Shown: positions 13,319 to 14,791 of the stretch, piece by piece | How the letters are laid out: each line of letters begins with the position of its first letter | Position numbering within the stretch: position 1 is the stretch's first letter | DNA from: Candidatus Magasanikbacteria bacterium RIFCSPHIGHO2_02_FULL_50_9b | GTDB lineage: Bacteria > Patescibacteriota > Patescibacteriia > Magasanikbacterales > 2-02-FULL-50-9b | Length of the DNA: 14,791 nt | NCBI GenBank assembly: GCA_001782975.1 | Contig: MFQD01000038.1 | Coordinates: forward strand, 50,294-65,084 | Direction: 5' to 3' | The notes under the pieces: generated by a model | Database searches by the model: none | Told to the model about the DNA's origin: nothing | Seen by the model: only the letters and a program-made list of their open reading frames with translations | Made by a program: the position numbers and the translations under genes

Positions 13319-14005
13319 ATGAAACCCTACAAATACCTCACTCTCATCACCGCCCTGTACATTACCATGCAACTAGTTTCGGACATCACTGCGGGCAAAA
13401 TAATTTCATTGTGGGGCATTCCAGTTTCGGTCACTGTTTTATTTTTTCCAATCACTTACATTTTTGCTGATCTGCTCACCGAAGTATATGGTTTTGCGCG
13501 GGCGCGCAGCGTTGTGTGGACAGTACTTCTGGCATCAGTTATTGCCGGCGTCCTGTATCAAGTTGCGGTTTATTTGCCACCAGCTGTTGGGTTTGATGCA
13601 AACGCTGCATACAGCCGTGTACTCGGTTCCATTCCACGCATCTTGCTTGGTGGTTGGATTGCGGTGTGGGTTGGCGGCATTCTGAATGATTATGTGCTCG
13701 CAAAGATGAAAGTGTGGTCAAAAGGTAAACATCTGTGGGCGCGCACTATTGGATCAACAGCTGTTGGTGAATTTGCAAACACGGCTTTGTTTTACACTAT
13801 TGCGTTATATGCGGTTCTGCCAAACAATCTTTTGATTAGCTCAATCATTTCCGGCTGGCTCATCAAAGTTGCGGTTGAAACCATTTTCACACCACTGACA
13901 TATTGGGTTGTAGCGAAACTTAAAATAGCAGAAGGTGAGGATCACTATGATCGCGACACGAATTTTAATCCGTTGATTATTACGGCTCCTGTGGCTGGAA
14001 AATAA
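13319..14005 (+). CDS. Queuosine precursor transporter (YhhQ/DUF165 family)
   Basis: YhhQ-family proteins import queuine-pathway precursors such as preQ0/preQ1 across the cytoplasmic membrane for queuosine at tRNA position 34. From ATG 13319 the product has 228 residues and about six membrane segments. Family features are FFPITYIFADLLTEVYG with its buried acidic residues, then GGWIAVWVGGILNDYVLAKM, a basic WSKGKHLWAR loop and STAVGEFANTALFY, where many homologues have Asp in place of Asn. The conserved C-terminal helix contains KVAVETIFTPLTYWVVAKLK. The start follows from the TATAAT box, which overlaps the earlier in-frame TTG and ATG. The YdeI-like gene begins 5 bp after the stop. The likely leader of about 11 nt leaves no room for a preQ1 riboswitch. 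Confidence 0.88.
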   Translation: MKPYKYLTLITALYITMQLVSDITAGKIISLWGIPVSVTVLFFPITYIFADLLTEVYGFARARSVVWTVLLASVIAGVLYQVAVYLPPAVGFDANAAYSRVLGSIPRILLGGWIAVWVGGILNDYVLAKMKVWSKGKHLWARTIGSTAVGEFANTALFYTIALYAVLPNNLLISSIISGWLIKVAVETIFTPLTYWVVAKLKIAEGEDHYDRDTNFNPLIITAPVAGK

Positions 14006-14009
14006 CTTC

Positions 14010-14261
14010 ATGGCTAAAAAAGATATTTCAATCGGCGCTGTCCACGTCCTCCCATCAGATCTCCAAAAAGCACTTACATCCTCCCCACGCGCGCACGCAA
14101 CATGGCGGGACATCACCCCACTCGCCCGCAACGAGTGGATCTGTTGGGTGACGTCTGGCAAAAAAGCAGAAACGCGGAATATCCGTATCGAAAAAGCAAT
14201 CTCAAAACTCTCTGGCGGCATGCGGCGGCCGTGCTGTTGGGAAGGGTGCGGGCATCGGTGA
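14010..14261 (+). CDS. YdeI/OmpD-associated family protein
   Basis: The 83-residue product matches the C-terminal domain of the YdeI/OmpD-associated (bacteriocin-protection) family: LPSDLQKALTSSPRAHATWR, then the family-like run LARNEWICWVTSGKKAETRN, RIEKAISKLSGG, and a cysteine-containing tail RRPCCWEGCGHR seen in some members. It lacks the longer N-terminal part found in larger YdeI proteins. There is no signal peptide. The biochemical role of the family is poorly defined. It is probably co-transcribed with the transporter 5 bp upstream. Confidence 0.8.
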   Translation: MAKKDISIGAVHVLPSDLQKALTSSPRAHATWRDITPLARNEWICWVTSGKKAETRNIRIEKAISKLSGGMRRPCCWEGCGHR

Positions 14262-14332
14262 AAATAAAAAAGTGCCCGGAGCGCTGGCGAAAACTCCGCT
14301 GCGGAGCGACCAGAATGTTGAGATAAGGTGGC

Positions 14333-14361
14333 TTGACAATATCCATCATAAAGGATAAGCT
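14333..14361 (+). promoter_or_regulatory. Candidate promoter with overlapping dyad
   Basis: TTGACA (14333-14338) and TAAGCT (14356-14361) are 17 bp apart. An imperfect dyad covers both: GACAA and TATCC (14335-14344) pair with GGATA (14353-14357) and TTGTC (14361-14365) around an 8-nt centre. This could be a repressor site or a hairpin. The -10 is weak, so the promoter call is tentative. A small hairpin without a T-run lies upstream (14294-14306). Confidence 0.5.
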
Positions 14362-14406
14362 TGTCACCAAGTTCTTTCACACCAACGGATCGTCAGGAGG
14401 AGAATA

Positions 14407-14791
14407 ATGAACAGCAACAAATTGCGCATCATGGTCGTGGTATCGTTTGATGTCGGCACTGTTCTCAAGCGTATCCTCCGTGAGGAGCTCGATGATACGG
14501 CTGAGATCTACGTCAGGTTTACTCTTGCGGAAGCAGAGAAGCTGTGTGCACAGATGGAGACGCCATGCGACATTGCGCTCATTGACGAGGGCTATGCACA
14601 CCGGGTCAATCACTATCGGTTTGGCGATGGCTGCAGCGTCGGAAATGCGCCGCTTCGCAACAACGAGAACGGGTGCAGGGTCTACTATATTCCGGTTAGT
14701 CAGAGTCCGGATTTTTCCTTTCGAAAAGAACACGGATTCGATGCGGCGACTGTAACCGAGCTATTCGCGATCAGGCACAAGCAGTTCACGC
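14407..14791 (+). CDS. Unrecognised protein, receiver-like N-terminus, 3' end outside window
   Basis: An open frame runs from ATG 14407 to the window edge (128 codons, no stop). It is preceded by a consensus Shine-Dalgarno AGGAGG (14395-14400) at 6-nt spacing, the strongest in the window. The order resembles a degenerate response-regulator receiver fold: a first strand LRIMVVVSFDVG followed by a helix VLKRILREELDD, then ETPCDIALIDEGYA, where Asp could match the phosphorylation site, and CRVYYIPVSQSPD as a later strand. The paired acidic residues usual after strand 1 are missing. This resemblance is weak and the gene is incomplete. Overlapping frames at 14447-14755 (+) and 14377-14733 (-) lack such a start signal and are taken as shadows. 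Confidence 0.65.
   Translation, partial: MNSNKLRIMVVVSFDVGTVLKRILREELDDTAEIYVRFTLAEAEKLCAQMETPCDIALIDEGYAHRVNHYRFGDGCSVGNAPLRNNENGCRVYYIPVSQSPDFSFRKEHGFDAATVTELFAIRHKQFT

Noticed and set aside
14294..14313. Intrinsic terminator after the YdeI-like gene
   Set aside because: The hairpin has a 5-bp stem and is not followed by a T-run.
14377..14733. Minus-strand ORF of 118 codons
   Set aside because: It lies antisense to the frame with a consensus Shine-Dalgarno and has no family resemblance.
1..14791. UGA recoding (genetic code 25)
   Set aside because: UGA ends gatA, lgt and rpoD at the expected lengths, and no conserved gene has internal UGA.
1..14791. CRISPR array, transposon or prophage
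   Set aside because: No regularly spaced direct repeats, transposase, integrase or phage genes were seen.

Overview
The window is a compact bacterial chromosome segment of roughly balanced base composition. Genes abut or overlap by 4 bp (ATGA), Shine-Dalgarno sequences are mostly missing, and the content is housekeeping. Short single-domain proteins, a divergent Lgt, a bifunctional phosphoglucose/phosphomannose isomerase and many small unrecognised proteins suggest a member of the Patescibacteria (candidate phyla radiation). That placement is an inference from gene style, not from a phylogeny. TGA, TAA and TAG all end genes here, so UGA is not recoded to glycine as in Absconditabacteria and Gracilibacteria.

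Layout. (1) 1-5350, plus strand: the 3' end of ligA, then gatC, gatA, a fused double LOG-family protein, lgt and a PGI/PMI isomerase, packed as one probable operon. (2) 8901-5357, minus strand: a membrane-anchored zincin-like metalloprotease, a 138-residue unknown, a CYTH phosphatase-like protein, tRNA-Ser(GGA), trhO and a SlyD-like FKBP isomerase. They are spaced as a single transcription unit with a tRNA in the middle. It meets operon 1 tail to tail with 6 bp between stop codons. (3) 8908-12638, plus strand, divergent from operon 2: a small unknown protein, dnaG, rpoD and a small membrane protein. (4) 12635-13155: a coiled-coil protein and tRNA-Asn(GTT), each behind its own clear sigma70-type promoter; the tRNA ends at a strong intrinsic terminator. 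(5) 13156-14791: a structured non-coding stretch, a YhhQ-family queuosine-precursor transporter, a YdeI-like protein, and the start of an unrecognised gene with a strong Shine-Dalgarno.

How the parts work together. GatCA (gatB is not here) is the tRNA-dependent amidotransferase. The tRNA-Asn in the same window has the U1-A72 pair that GatCAB recognises, so asparaginyl-tRNA is probably made indirectly. LigA, DnaG and RpoD cover replication and transcription. TrhO and the YhhQ transporter both point to modification of the tRNA wobble base.

Most notable observations: an in-frame amber codon at codon 6 of the natural dnaG reading frame; a LOG protein made of two copies at a constant 220-residue offset, the second lacking the catalytic glutamate; a 21-bp perfect inverted repeat that extends the tRNA-Ser acceptor stem; a membrane zincin with a lethal-factor-like HExxH...EYWAE arrangement; and a long, purely basic N-terminal tail on RpoD. 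No mobile element, CRISPR array or phage gene was seen.
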